Shown: positions 45,136 through 53,659, counted from the stretch's first letter. The stretch is 64,000 bases of DNA from JABDJL01 sp963664065 (GCA_963664065.1 OY760942.1:806001-870000), one strand, 5' to 3'. Numbers and translations: made by a program. The notes: generated by a model from the sequence alone, not told the origin.

Positions 45136-46013
45136 GCAATAACGTCGATCAACAACAACAGGGCTAATGCAAAGGCCCAGACACCCAGTACTCTCCAGAC
45201 GAGATCCATCGCCTGTTTCAGGCAGGCAAGGGGGCCACCCAGCTGATCCGCGTAACCGTCTCGTGCTGCGTGACCTGTCATCACGATCTCTCTTGCACTG
45301 GTCAGAAGAAATCCACTGTCACCTTCGAACAAGCCATTTCCCTGCTCGTCGTGATGTTTCTTCCAAGCGCTGTAAACCGAATCGAAATCCGTTGCGATGG
45401 CCAGCGCCAGGGTCATTAACTGGGCTACCGGCCAGTCCATTACCTTGCGAAGCCGGATAAAGAGTTTGTTCTGTTCTTCTTCGAGCGTCAGATCGCCTTC
45501 GGTCAGGCGGTCGGCCAGACGGTACATCAATGCGCCGTAAATTCCGAGCAAAACGAACCAAAAAATCGTTCCAAACCAGCGCTGCATTGATTCGCGGAAA
45601 ACAAATTCAATTGCGGTAGCCTGGCAGGTCTCTTCATCTTCGCCGGCATTGTCGCCCAACAGGGCGTTCAGGGCCTTGATCTGTGCTTCGTCATCATCAG
45701 CGTGAATGATGGAATCAATGTCTGTATCCAGGTCATGTGGGCCGAAGGTATAAATCAGAACTGCAATTGCAAGCAGGACTCCGCCGAGCGTACCGAGCGT
45801 GGAGACCAATACAAGGTTGACCAGGCCGACGATGAGCAAGGGAACACCAAAATAAAACAGAAACCCGGTAACGCCTGACCAGCCTGGGATGTCTTTGCAT
45901 TTTTCATTGCAGTGACTGGTGGCGGTTTTCAGCCATTGAAACCGGCGAAGCTTTCCGAGATCACGAAGGAAGTGGCAAAGCGCAAAAGCAATGATTAATG
46001 AAATGATGGTCAT
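45132..46013 (-). CDS. ampE: AmpE/CobD-like inner-membrane protein
   Basis: 293 residues with about four membrane helices: one at the N terminus (IISLIIAFALCHFL), a pair around 55-88, and one at the C terminus (VLGVWAFALALLLLIDVIA). FGPHDLDTDIDSIIHADDDE with AIEFVFRESMQRWFGTIFWF is the AmpE/CobD-family core. AmpE is linked to beta-lactamase regulation by AmpD/AmpG recycling signals, although the biochemistry is unknown; related CbiB acts in cobalamin synthesis. The overlap with btuF might hint at the second. The gene starts 65 bp after the nudC stop. Confidence 0.8.
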   Translation of the reverse strand: MTIISLIIAFALCHFLRDLGKLRRFQWLKTATSHCNEKCKDIPGWSGVTGFLFYFGVPLLIVGLVNLVLVSTLGTLGGVLLAIAVLIYTFGPHDLDTDIDSIIHADDDEAQIKALNALLGDNAGEDEETCQATAIEFVFRESMQRWFGTIFWFVLLGIYGALMYRLADRLTEGDLTLEEEQNKLFIRLRKVMDWPVAQLMTLALAIATDFDSVYSAWKKHHDEQGNGLFEGDSGFLLTSAREIVMTGHAARDGYADQLGGPLACLKQAMDLVWRVLGVWAFALALLLLIDVIA

Positions 46014-46078
46014 TTAATGACGCCACAGCGGAGTAGGGATGATTCTATCAGTATCCGGTTCAGCTTAGCTTATTCGAT

Positions 46079-47062
46079 TCATCGGCGATGACGGTATTTC
46101 CGGCACAGTGCTTCAAGGTCACCTCCTCCCTGATTTCGAAACCAGTCTGCTAGCAGCCTGAACGCGATAGAAACAGGTGGCGATAACAACACTGAACCAT
46201 CTTTTACTGCGGCAACCAGCTCTTCGGTGTTCAGCCACCGGACTTCCTCCAGTTCGTCAGAAACAGCACAGTCACGGCTGGTTGCTTCAGCGTAGAAGCC
46301 ACACATTGACGAGGCCGGGAATGGCCAGGGCTGGGAGGACACATACCGGATGCTGCTCAATTGCACACGCGCTTCCTCGTACACCTCCCTGACGACCGCA
46401 TCTTCGAGGCTTTCACCCGGCTCTACGAATCCAGCCAGCGTTGAAAACCGCCGCGGTGGCCAATTCGGGTTCCTGCCCAGCAGGCAGGAATCTTTGTGTG
46501 TGACCAGTACGATAATTGCGGGGTCAATTCGGGGAAACGATTCGCGTGCACATTCCTCGTTACTGCAAACCAGCTTGTGACCGGCCGAAAGCAGTCGGTT
46601 CGGGCTTCCACACACACCGCAGAACAAGTTCCGGTGCTGCCAGTAGTGCAATGCCTTTGCATAGGCGAGAATGCCTGCATGTTTCGCATCCATATCGATA
46701 GACGCACCACGCAGGTCGGTAAATTTCGCGTTGGGATGGGACTCAAGCACATCATCACGCTGACGGTCGGTGATCGATACTGCAAAATAGGTTCGCTTAG
46801 TATCGGTACCCAGCAGAGTAGGCGGCTGGATCAAGCCGTTTTCCGGCAGGTCCAGGGGCTTCAGGTATACAGCCAGTGTCCCGGATTCATTTCTTTCCAA
46901 CAGGCTACGGCTGCGCCATAACGGCACCAGGTGGGCATCTTCGGCTTGCAGCGCGCGGCTGACCCAGTCGCTGTCATCACGGTGTTCAACCAGCCTGTCG
47001 AGCCGGACTGAGGTAAAACGATTTTTATACGAGCGGGATAGTTGATCGATGCTTAGGGTCAC
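46079..47062 (-). CDS. nudC: NAD+ diphosphatase (NudC), also a candidate RNA decapping enzyme
   Basis: The protein has the NudC layout: a divergent N-terminal domain, a four-cysteine zinc ribbon (CGVCGSPNR ... CSNEEC), and a Nudix domain with GFVEPGESLEDAVVREVYEE and the family marker SSQPWPFPASSMCGFY. It cleaves NADH or NAD to NMNH and AMP, and in E. coli removes NAD caps from RNA. I start it at the GTG at 47062, just after the erpA stop; an in-frame ATG at 47110 would overlap erpA by 44 bases. About 327 residues, longer than the E. coli protein because of the N-terminal domain. Probably cotranscribed with erpA. Confidence 0.9.
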   Translation of the reverse strand: MTLSIDQLSRSYKNRFTSVRLDRLVEHRDDSDWVSRALQAEDAHLVPLWRSRSLLERNESGTLAVYLKPLDLPENGLIQPPTLLGTDTKRTYFAVSITDRQRDDVLESHPNAKFTDLRGASIDMDAKHAGILAYAKALHYWQHRNLFCGVCGSPNRLLSAGHKLVCSNEECARESFPRIDPAIIVLVTHKDSCLLGRNPNWPPRRFSTLAGFVEPGESLEDAVVREVYEEARVQLSSIRYVSSQPWPFPASSMCGFYAEATSRDCAVSDELEEVRWLNTEELVAAVKDGSVLLSPPVSIAFRLLADWFRNQGGGDLEALCRKYRHRR

Positions 47063-47066
47063 GTAT

Positions 47067-47438
47067 TCAGACCGAAAATGATGAGCCACAGCCACAGGTT
47101 GTGGAAGCATTGGGGTTTCTGATAACGAACTGTGCGCCTTGCAGGTTTTCTGTGTAATCGACCTCAGCCCCCATCAGGTATTGAAAACTGAGCGGATCAA
47201 CGAGCAACGTAACGCCGTCATTGGTGACCTCGATGTCGTCTTCTGCAGTGGACTCATCGAACATGAAACCGTACTGGAATCCGGAGCACCCGCCACCAGA
47301 GATATAAACGCGCAGCTTGAGTTCCGGATTACGCTCTTCCAGTATCAATTCGAGCGTCTTTCGGGCCGCGGCATCCGTGAAAATCAATCCGGCTGGCAGT
47401 GTCGTTTTTTCCGTGCTTTGTTGTGAGTCGTGTTCCAT
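47067..47438 (-). CDS. erpA: Iron-sulfur cluster insertion protein ErpA
   Basis: 123 residues of the A-type carrier family. The three cluster cysteines are in place: SGGGCSGFQYGF near residue 50 and TTCGCGSSF at the C terminus. The N terminus has the typical ErpA lead (LIFTDAAARKTLELILEE). It carries 4Fe-4S clusters to target apoproteins. First gene of a leftward run. Upstream lie a strong minus-strand promoter (47631-47659) and a perfect intrinsic terminator (47531-47552), so transcription into erpA may be attenuated, or a separate small RNA is made there. Confidence 0.96.
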   Translation of the reverse strand: MEHDSQQSTEKTTLPAGLIFTDAAARKTLELILEERNPELKLRVYISGGGCSGFQYGFMFDESTAEDDIEVTNDGVTLLVDPLSFQYLMGAEVDYTENLQGAQFVIRNPNASTTCGCGSSFSV

Positions 47439-47530
47439 AGGGCAACTATGGTGTTTGCGGCCAATTATTTCAATCTTCGGCCGTACTAATTCTGGATCCG
47501 ATTGGGGGTGAAAGGTGCGTAATCAATGCA

Positions 47531-47552
47531 CAAAAAAGCGGCCGAAGCCGCT
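47531..47552 (-). terminator. Intrinsic terminator upstream of erpA
   Basis: On the minus strand: AGCGGC-TTCG-GCCGCT followed by T6. A very strong UUCG-capped stem, 93 bp before the erpA start. Confidence 0.9.
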
Positions 47553-47624
47553 GAGGCCCTCATTTTTTATTGGTTTTCTATTTTCATGATTATAGTTTTC
47601 GGCAAGACCCCCATAAGTAGGGTT
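47532..47624 (-). ncRNA. Candidate small RNA or attenuator leader ahead of erpA
   Basis: A transcript from the promoter at 47631-47659 would start near 47624 and end at the terminator at 47531, about 93 nt. It contains a tiny frame (MGVLPKTIIMKIENQ) that ends just before the hairpin. It could be an independent small RNA or a leader in which termination controls erpA. No known family was recognised. Confidence 0.45.
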
Positions 47625-47630
47625 GTGGAG

Positions 47631-47659
47631 TTTATACTCCTCGATGGCTAACGCGTCAA
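47631..47659 (-). promoter_or_regulatory. Sigma-70-type promoter reading toward erpA
   Basis: Minus strand: TTGACG (47659-47654), 17-bp spacer, TATAAA (47636-47631). It matches the consensus in spacing and 5 of 6 bases in each box. Confidence 0.65.
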
Positions 47660-47683
47660 GCGATCACATTTTCTGGTAGTGGC

Positions 47684-48559
47684 TCAGTCTGAAACTTTCT
47701 TCTTGTAAGGGCCACGTTTTTTAGGTTGATTTTCTGGCACGAGATTAGCAATTTCTTCCAGTGACCACACATGATCCGTAACGCCAGCTTCCATTGCCGG
47801 TGTGACTCTCAACGTTTGATGTATGCGCCCGAAATTGTAGTACATAAAGTGCAATGAAATTGCATGCATATGATTTTCAATTTTCTTACTGAACGCATTG
47901 GTTAATCTTGTAAAGCGGCGCATGGACATTCTCATGGTCAGGTTTTGGCGTTCAACAAAGCTAGTTGAAACATGAGACTGATTGGGCTTTCCGTTAACTT
48001 TGTTTTTCTTAGTACCAGTGCATTTTGCTGGACTGTAACGCTTCTGCTCTGATTTAGGCGCATCACCATATATCTTAATTAACTGAGAGTAATCAACGTT
48101 GTCGCCAAATGAGTCTTCTACGGCTTCTATGTAGACTCTCAAGCCATCAGTGGTCAGTTGGATACGATTGCTCAGCCTGCTCGCCAGATCGTACATAAAG
48201 CCTCTGGCTGCGTCCGCATCACGATAATCAACGCGCCAACAAGGCACAATTTTGGTGTCAGCGCAGATAGCAGTCCATGTCCATATATCGCCCACACCGA
48301 ACAGTTCCTTCATTTCTTCCGGCACATTCTTTTGCTTCGAGTACACGAAAGACCAGATTTCATCACATTCAATCCGCTTACAGGGAAGATCGCGAAGGGG
48401 TTTGTCCTGATAGTCTAAACAGGCTGAACCAACGTCACGAAGCAACTTATCAACCGTGTTACGGCTTACGTCTGCCATTCTTGCGGTAGCGCGAAGGCTA
48501 TTACCCTCTACCAGCATATGAAGTATCTGTGCACGTTTTTTTATATGTAGTTTATTCAT
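47684..48559 (-). CDS. IS1-family transposase, single-frame type
   Basis: 291 residues from the ATG at 48559; the frame is open to 48598. N-terminal helix-turn-helix (SLRATARMADVSRNTVDKLL), then the IS1 core: ECDEIWSFVYSKQKNVP with the first aspartate, IQLTTDGLRVYIEAV with the second, and STSFVERQNLTMRMSMRR with the glutamate. Unlike classical IS1 it is read from one frame with no InsA/InsB shift. The stop lies 9 bp from the left inverted-repeat start, so the repeat and the coding end overlap. Probably active. Confidence 0.93.
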   Translation of the reverse strand: MNKLHIKKRAQILHMLVEGNSLRATARMADVSRNTVDKLLRDVGSACLDYQDKPLRDLPCKRIECDEIWSFVYSKQKNVPEEMKELFGVGDIWTWTAICADTKIVPCWRVDYRDADAARGFMYDLASRLSNRIQLTTDGLRVYIEAVEDSFGDNVDYSQLIKIYGDAPKSEQKRYSPAKCTGTKKNKVNGKPNQSHVSTSFVERQNLTMRMSMRRFTRLTNAFSKKIENHMHAISLHFMYYNFGRIHQTLRVTPAMEAGVTDHVWSLEEIANLVPENQPKKRGPYKKKVSD

Positions 48560-48682
48560 ACTGAATATTATACATGACCGCTTATGCAAATACAACACTT
48601 TGTGAATAGTTTCGGAATAATTATTGCTTATTATTGTAAATAATGATAGTTTCTTTTACAAGCGATAAAACGAGGAAAGGCG

Positions 48683-49264
48683 GTGACAGAAGATTCAGTT
48701 AAACAGGCTCTTGGTAACCTTATATCAGACATTAATTTCATAATTACGGCTGCTTGGAAATACTTTCAAGACTTGCCAGAATCTGAGCGAATGCAATTTA
48801 AACGGACACGCGCAAACATTGTTTGGGAACGGATGGGAATAAATGCTATTGACAGACTGTCACGCTATGAAAACATCCAAATTGTCAAAATTCAGGGTTC
48901 TCTCTGGTTTTGCGTAGGGGATAATTTAGTTTTCAGATTCAAGAAAGGTAATCATGCTGGCTATAGCCGAAATTACCCAACTCAAAATTCACTAGCGTTT
49001 CACGATCCACAAAGCAGTCTTATCCCAGATATTCAGCGGATCGAAATACAATATGTCTTGAACGTAACCGAAACCGCCATCGAGGATATTATTGTAGTTG
49101 CAAGAAACGGGAAAACTATTCACTGGCTATTTTCCATACTAGAAACAGAAGGCAATGTTGTTGAACTACCTGAACCCGATGCTTCCGCGACTCAGATATC
49201 AACTCCAGTAGCAAAACTTAAAAAGGGTGTAATTGTTGACAACGAAATTTTGATTAAAGACTAA
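48683..49264 (+). CDS. Unrecognised 193-residue protein, partner of the XRE/ImmA-IrrE gene
   Basis: GTG start at 48683 with AGGAAAGG upstream. The N terminus is helical (ISDINFIITAAWKYFQDLPE), then mixed strands: VKIQGSLWFCVGDNLVFRFK, SLIPDIQRIEIQYVLNVTET, VVARNGKTIHWLFSIL. No membrane segment, no catalytic motif that I know. The next gene starts 2 bp after the stop, so the two form a pair, and arrangements like this with an XRE/ImmA-IrrE protein are common on mobile elements. It is the likely toxin or effector partner, or the metalloprotease target; this is inference from arrangement. Base composition is AT-richer than the chromosome. Confidence 0.65.
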   Translation: MTEDSVKQALGNLISDINFIITAAWKYFQDLPESERMQFKRTRANIVWERMGINAIDRLSRYENIQIVKIQGSLWFCVGDNLVFRFKKGNHAGYSRNYPTQNSLAFHDPQSSLIPDIQRIEIQYVLNVTETAIEDIIVVARNGKTIHWLFSILETEGNVVELPEPDASATQISTPVAKLKKGVIVDNEILIKD

Positions 49265-49266
49265 AA

Positions 49267-50346
49267 ATGAAGGCTGCTGCATTCAACCCAGAAATGTTTT
49301 TGGTGGCGCGTGAATACCGCGGAGATAGCCAGTCTTCACTTGCAAAGAAATCTCAAATTTCACAAGCAAGGCTTAGCAAAATCGAAAATGGTGTCTCATT
49401 GCCAGACGATGTTGTCATTGAAGCAATTGCAGAGCAATTGAACTTCCCTGTTAATTTCTTCTACCAATCTGGACGGGCAATTGGGCAGCCTATGAGTGTG
49501 CATGCCATGTTTCGGAAAAGAGCATCTGTGGGCGTGAAAGCGTTAAACAAACTAACCGCTGAGTTAAGCATACGACTTTTGAACCTGAAAGCATTACTTC
49601 GTTCGGTTGATATTGATGCAAGTCTGAGACTGCCAGAGTATGACATTGAAGATTACGACCATGACTCCGTAGCAATCGCCAAAATGATTCGGAATACATG
49701 GTTATTGAAAAATGGCCCTGTTACCAATTTGACAAACTTGATAGAAAAATCAGGTGTTGTTATTTTTTGGTGTGATTTTAGTTATGCCATGGTAGATGGT
49801 GTGTCATTAAGGATTCCTGGGTTACCCCCATGCATTTTCCTCAACAGAGACAGACCAGCCGATAGAATGCGGTTTTCTCTTGCCCATGAACTTGGGCATC
49901 TTGTCATGCATAGGCAAACAAGCGTAACAATGGAAAATGAAGCAAATGCATTTGCGGCTGAACTTCTAATGCCTGCTGAAAGTATTATTCCAGACCTGCG
50001 CGGCAAAATTACATTAGCAGAACTTGCAAGATTAAAGCGTGTATGGCGGGTTGCAATGCAGGCATTATTGATGCGAGCTAAAACCCTCGGTCTCATCTCA
50101 AGAAATCAATCTGAGTATTTATGGCGTCAAATGAGTATGTATGGGTATAGAAAACAGGAGCCAATTAATACGGAGTTTCCGCATGAGATTCCTCAAACCT
50201 TATCTGAGATTATCAAGTTACATGAATCCCAATTGGAATATTCTATAGATGACTTTGCAAGAATGGCGAGAATAAGTAACGGTGATTTCAAATATTTATA
50301 TGCTTCTAATTTATTACCAGATAAAAAGTTAAGGCTCGTAAAGTAG
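49267..50346 (+). CDS. XRE helix-turn-helix fused to ImmA/IrrE zinc metalloprotease
   Basis: 359 residues. Residues about 10-65 are an XRE domain (SSLAKKSQISQARLSKIENG). A middle helical part follows. Residues about 180-245 hold the ImmA/IrrE peptidase: RMRFSLAHELGHLVMH with HExxH and ENEANAFAAELLMP with the third ligand glutamate. The C terminus is another helical domain. Such proteins bind their own promoter and cut a partner repressor or antitoxin under stress; ImmA triggers excision of a mobile element and IrrE the DNA-damage response. Here it is the middle gene of the IS1 cargo and sits 2 bp after the 193-residue gene. Confidence 0.9.
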   Translation: MKAAAFNPEMFLVAREYRGDSQSSLAKKSQISQARLSKIENGVSLPDDVVIEAIAEQLNFPVNFFYQSGRAIGQPMSVHAMFRKRASVGVKALNKLTAELSIRLLNLKALLRSVDIDASLRLPEYDIEDYDHDSVAIAKMIRNTWLLKNGPVTNLTNLIEKSGVVIFWCDFSYAMVDGVSLRIPGLPPCIFLNRDRPADRMRFSLAHELGHLVMHRQTSVTMENEANAFAAELLMPAESIIPDLRGKITLAELARLKRVWRVAMQALLMRAKTLGLISRNQSEYLWRQMSMYGYRKQEPINTEFPHEIPQTLSEIIKLHESQLEYSIDDFARMARISNGDFKYLYASNLLPDKKLRLVK

Positions 50347-50669
50347 TTATTCTGTTCCTGAAGAATTGTTACTTCCCGTGCAACCAGATAACCTCATCCA
50401 TTTTAAGCCGGGGTTCTAAGAATGATTTTAAGGAGTGGATAGCAAATGCTTTTAAATGCCCAACAAATTATCGAAACTTGCGAAGAAAAGGAAATAGAAA
50501 TAATTCCATTTGAGGATAGCCAAGTAGAAGCAGCGACCTATGATTTGCGCGTTGGACCACAAGGAGCGACGACGAGCACTAAGAAGCTGATTGATGTACG
50601 TCGTCAGAGCATATGGGACCACTTGAGCTATTTTCTAAGAGACACTTTTCTGCCCATGCTTTCTCCAGT

Positions 50670-51642
50670 CTAGCCTGCTAACCGCAGGTTTTGTATTTTC
50701 CTTTGCGTTAACGTTCTGGCTTTGATCATTGACCGTCGGTCCAGGATGTCGTTTCTTCTTCCGTTATACACATCAGCCGGCGTCACGTTATCCAGTGATT
50801 CGTGATACCGCTCATGGTTGTAATGAGCCACCCACTGAGCAATGGCACTTTCCAGTTCCCACGGGAAGTAATAATTCTCCAGCTTGACCACGTTTTTCAT
50901 CGAACGGTGGTAGCGTTCGATCTTGCCCTGGGTCATCGGGTGGTACGGTGCTCCCCGGGTGTGCTTCATGTCTTGATCCTGCAACCATTCCCTGAGTTCT
51001 TTTGAGATATAGCAGGGGCCGTTGTCAGACAGTAACCTGGGCATGCACCCTGACTTCGGTGAGCCCTGTGGCTTTCAGAGCATCTTCCAGAGTATCGGTG
51101 ACATCATGCGCCGCCATCGTGGTCGTCAACCGCCAGCTGATGATGTAACGGGAATAGTCATCCAGGATCGTCGACAGGAAGTACCAGCCCCAGCCCACCA
51201 CCCGGAAGTAGGTAAAGTCTGTCTGCCACAGTTCATGTACACGCCGTGTCGGATGCTGGAACGCATCGGCTGCGCTCATCACTATGAACTGTGGGCTGGT
51301 AACCAGGTCATGGGCCTTGAGGATGCGATAGACACTGGACTCCGAGATAAAGTACTCATGGGTATCAGTAAGATGCCAGGCCAGTTCCCGGGGTGTCAGC
51401 TCCGGTTGTTCCAGGGCCACATCAACAACCAGTTCCCGTACCGACTCGGGGATCTTGTTCCAGTGCTGACGTGATGCCCTGCTGTGGTTCTGCAAGCCAT
51501 CAGGGCCATCGCGTTCATAAGCCTGATACCAACGGTAGAAACTGCTGCGACTGACGTTGATCTCGACCAGAGTCCTGCGCACGGATAACTCCGAGTCTTC
51601 CACCAGGCGGATAATGGCCAGCTTTTCAGATGCGCTGTACAT
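50670..51642 (-). pseudogene. IS3-family OrfB (copy 3), frameshifted
   Basis: Split into a 205-residue N-terminal frame (51642-51025) and a 124-residue C-terminal frame (51044-50670) by loss of five bases (TTGTG of copies 1 and 2) at about 51042. The catalytic aspartate region PRLLSDNGPCYIS and the glutamate fall in the second frame, so no active transposase can be made. Confidence 0.92.
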
Positions 51643-51665
51643 CAGTCTTCGTCCAATGTCACACC

Positions 51666-52004
51666 CTACCCAGTGAGACTTTTTTTAAGCCAGTCATTGC
51701 GCAGGTACAGTTCGGCAACGGCTTGCTTGAGGGTGGTATTTTCTTTTCTGAGACCAACCACTTCATCGCTGTTGGCTTCTCTGACGGTATCTCCTGACAG
51801 GCGCTTTTTACCGGCCTCCAGAAAATCCTTGCTCCAGCGGTAATACAGATTGTTGTTAATACCTTCCTGGCGACACAGTTCAGCGATCGAGCTTTCACCG
51901 CGCAATCCATCCAGTACGATACGGATCTTTTCCTCTGACGAGAACTTGCGACGGGTATTGCGGCGGATCTCCTTGACCCGTTTGGTGGTGTTTGACATGC
52001 TCAT
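51666..52004 (-). CDS. IS3-family OrfA (copy 3), shortened by a nonsense codon
   Basis: 112 residues against 120 in the other copies. The glutamine codon after KKSLTG has become TAG, so the stop precedes the OrfB start by 24 bases and the TGATG coupling is lost. DNA-binding and zipper parts are unchanged. Confidence 0.9.
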   Translation of the reverse strand: MSMSNTTKRVKEIRRNTRRKFSSEEKIRIVLDGLRGESSIAELCRQEGINNNLYYRWSKDFLEAGKKRLSGDTVREANSDEVVGLRKENTTLKQAVAELYLRNDWLKKSLTG

Positions 52005-52462
52005 ATTGAGACTCCTCTGCTTCAGGTTAAAAATAGCAGAAGTGTCTCTTAGTTAAAGCAGTTGATTGGCCCCATATGGGCTGACGTCACACAGATCCTG
52101 GCTATCACGGGCGTTTAATTGTAGGGCTAACAAACTTGACTCCCAGGTCCATTACATTACCGTACAAAGATGATTTGGTTTCCGTTGAGTTCCATCGCTT
52201 GGAGGAGCCGACTACCCGTCCTTATGCCGGCCCTTACCAGGGTAGACTAGAACTTGGCGCAGACGAGATCGAATTTATTACGGAAAGTGAAGGTATGGCC
52301 TTGTCGGAAGTGCTAACAACCTTGCGCTCTCTAAGTACCAACGTAGGAACGTTGGAACGCTCGGTTGAAAGATTGGTTGACGGATTCGCGTATTTTAAAT
52401 GGGTGATCCCGATACTAATTGCCACATTGCTAGCTCTCGTGGCGCTCGTTGCTTTTAAATAA

Positions 52463-52696
52463 TCACGATCTTTTCCATCTTGCCCTAGCAGCCTTCTTAG
52501 CGGCTTCGCTCCGTTCCTCTGCGGTCATCTTTGCGGCACGGGCTTTTCCACCCTTTAAGCCACCTTTTCGCCCCAGTGCAACAGCAGCAGGGTCTTTCCC
52601 TTTGTTGGGATCAGGATCAACAGCTTCGCCGGTAGAAAGGTCTACAATAGCCTTGGCTAGCAGGTTAGTATCGCGGGGTCTTTTTGGATTGCCCAT
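52463..52696 (-). CDS. Small basic lysine/alanine-rich protein (histone-H1-like tail)
   Basis: 77 residues from the ATG at 52696. The N terminus (MGNPKRPRDTNLLAKAIVDL) is followed by KDPAAVALGRKGGLKGGKAR and MTAEERSEAAKKAARARWK. The GRKGGLKGGKARAAK block is shared with a widespread group of short uncharacterised bacterial proteins that look like nucleic-acid-binding tails. It lies at the right end of the IS1-family transposon, converging on the dCTP-deaminase-like gene; its start is 33 bp inside the right repeat. Possibly a transposition accessory or a second cargo gene; unproven. Confidence 0.65.
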   Translation of the reverse strand: MGNPKRPRDTNLLAKAIVDLSTGEAVDPDPNKGKDPAAVALGRKGGLKGGKARAAKMTAEERSEAAKKAARARWKRS

Positions 52697-52780
52697 ACAG
52701 GGCATTATAGCATGAGCGGTCAAGCATAGAAATTTGAGACTGAGCCACTACCCATTTTCGGGCAACGGAGTTATATAGTG

Positions 52781-53197
52781 ATGTTGTGGCTAAAATCTTT
52801 CCATATTGTTTTTATGGTGACCTGGTTTGCAGGCTTGTTTTATTTGCCGAGACTATTCGTTTATCACGCCATGTCGAAGGAAAGAGAAGTGCGTAAAACC
52901 CTGCTTGTGATGGAAAGAAAACTGTTGTTTATGACGCATATTGGCGGAATCCTGACCTGGGTTTTCGGAATTCTTTTACTGATGCAGGTGCCGGCATTAA
53001 TAGGGCAGGGATGGATGCAACTCAAATTGCTGCTGGTTCTGTTGCTGGTCGCCTATCACTTTACCTGTGCCAGGCTGGTGGGCGTGTTCGCGACCGGTAA
53101 AAACCGGCGCAGCCATAGTTGGTATCGGTGGTTTAACGAGGTTCCGACCATCATCCTGATCGCAGTTGTGCTGCTGGTGGTGTTAAAACCGGTTTGA
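52781..53197 (+). CDS. hemJ: Protoporphyrinogen oxidase HemJ
   Basis: 138 residues from the ATG at 52781 (ACGGAG 11 bases upstream), four membrane helices. The family signature is complete: LKSFHIVFMVTWFAGLFYLP with the conserved histidine and RLFVYH, and near the end RWFNEVPTIILIAVVLLVV. HemJ converts protoporphyrinogen IX to protoporphyrin IX in the haem pathway. It originally faced erpA across a short divergent region; the 5-kb IS1 transposon now separates them, ending 28 bp before the hemJ start, and so probably removed or changed its promoter. Confidence 0.93.
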   Translation: MLWLKSFHIVFMVTWFAGLFYLPRLFVYHAMSKEREVRKTLLVMERKLLFMTHIGGILTWVFGILLLMQVPALIGQGWMQLKLLLVLLLVAYHFTCARLVGVFATGKNRRSHSWYRWFNEVPTIILIAVVLLVVLKPV

Positions 53198-53659
53198 CCC
53201 ATATTCATTTGCTTGCCTTCTGCGGGAAAAGCTCACTGAGTTTTCTTTTCTCTGGCAGACTCTTCGTCCTGATGACTGTGGCTTGAGTGCTTGTGTTCCG
53301 TCTCCTCACCATAGCCTGGCTGATCCTGATGAGGTTGATCGCCGTCATGGCGCCCTCCCGATTCGCTTGCAGCATCCTGGTGGTCATCGCCATCTGAGGC
53401 GTGATGCCCGATTCCTTCGGCACTGGCCAACATCGCCTGGTAGGTATCGGCATCGATGTTGGGCAAAATTGTCATAAATGCCACCACCGGCCATAGCGAC
53501 TCGTCGTCATGGCTCGCACCCCACGCGGGCATTCCAGTCATCTTGATGCCATGTTTAGTGACCCAGAAGAGTTCGGCAGCTGAGCTGTGGGCAGCAGACG
53601 TGGTCCAATAGATTGTACAACCCAGTTAAGAGATAATTTATTTAACTGGGAGAAGTAAA

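Larger units (their letters stand above)
50595..52093 (-). mobile_element. IS3-family insertion sequence, copy 3 (decayed)
   Basis: 1499 bp; same ends as copies 1 and 2. A 5-bp deletion near 51042 breaks orfB, and a nonsense change near 51668 ends orfA eight residues early. No target duplication (ATTGA left, GATCC right), and about 165-195 bp of the host gene is missing. It lies inside the IS1-family transposon. Confidence 0.92.
50446..52462 (+). pseudogene. dCTP deaminase/dUTPase-like protein with C-terminal membrane anchor, interrupted by IS3 copy 3
   Basis: The ATG at 50446 has GGAG upstream. The first 50 residues (FEDSQVEAATYDLRVGPQGA, then TTSTKKLID) are the N terminus of a dCTP deaminase-family protein. 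After the IS (50595-52093) the frame resumes as DPGYHGRLIVGLTNLTPRSI and later TTRPYAGPYQGR, the family C-terminal half with the DPGYHG motif. About 55-65 residues expected between, including the catalytic glutamate region, are missing, so DNA was lost at insertion. An unusual tail follows: a coiled segment (LRSLSTNVGTLERSVERL) and a membrane helix (WVIPILIATLLALVALVAF). Intact relatives would be tail-anchored nucleotide-pool enzymes. Confidence 0.8.
47675..52752. mobile_element. 5.08-kb IS1-family transposon with cargo
   Basis: The left end begins GGTAGTGGCTCAGTCT at 47675 and the right end is its complement at 52752, with inverted repeats of 24-25 bp. The flanks are CATTTTCT (47667-47674) and CATTTTCG (52753-52760), an 8-bp target duplication with one mismatch; 8-9 bp is normal for IS1. 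So the whole 5.08 kb moved as one unit into the erpA-hemJ divergent region. It contains an IS1-type transposase, three cargo genes of lower GC content, a nested IS3 copy, and a small basic protein gene at the right end. Confidence 0.88.

Noticed and set aside
50595..50673. Reading of dCTP-deaminase start into 75 residues as a complete small protein
   Set aside because: The last 25 residues are encoded by the IS end; the true continuation is at 52094.
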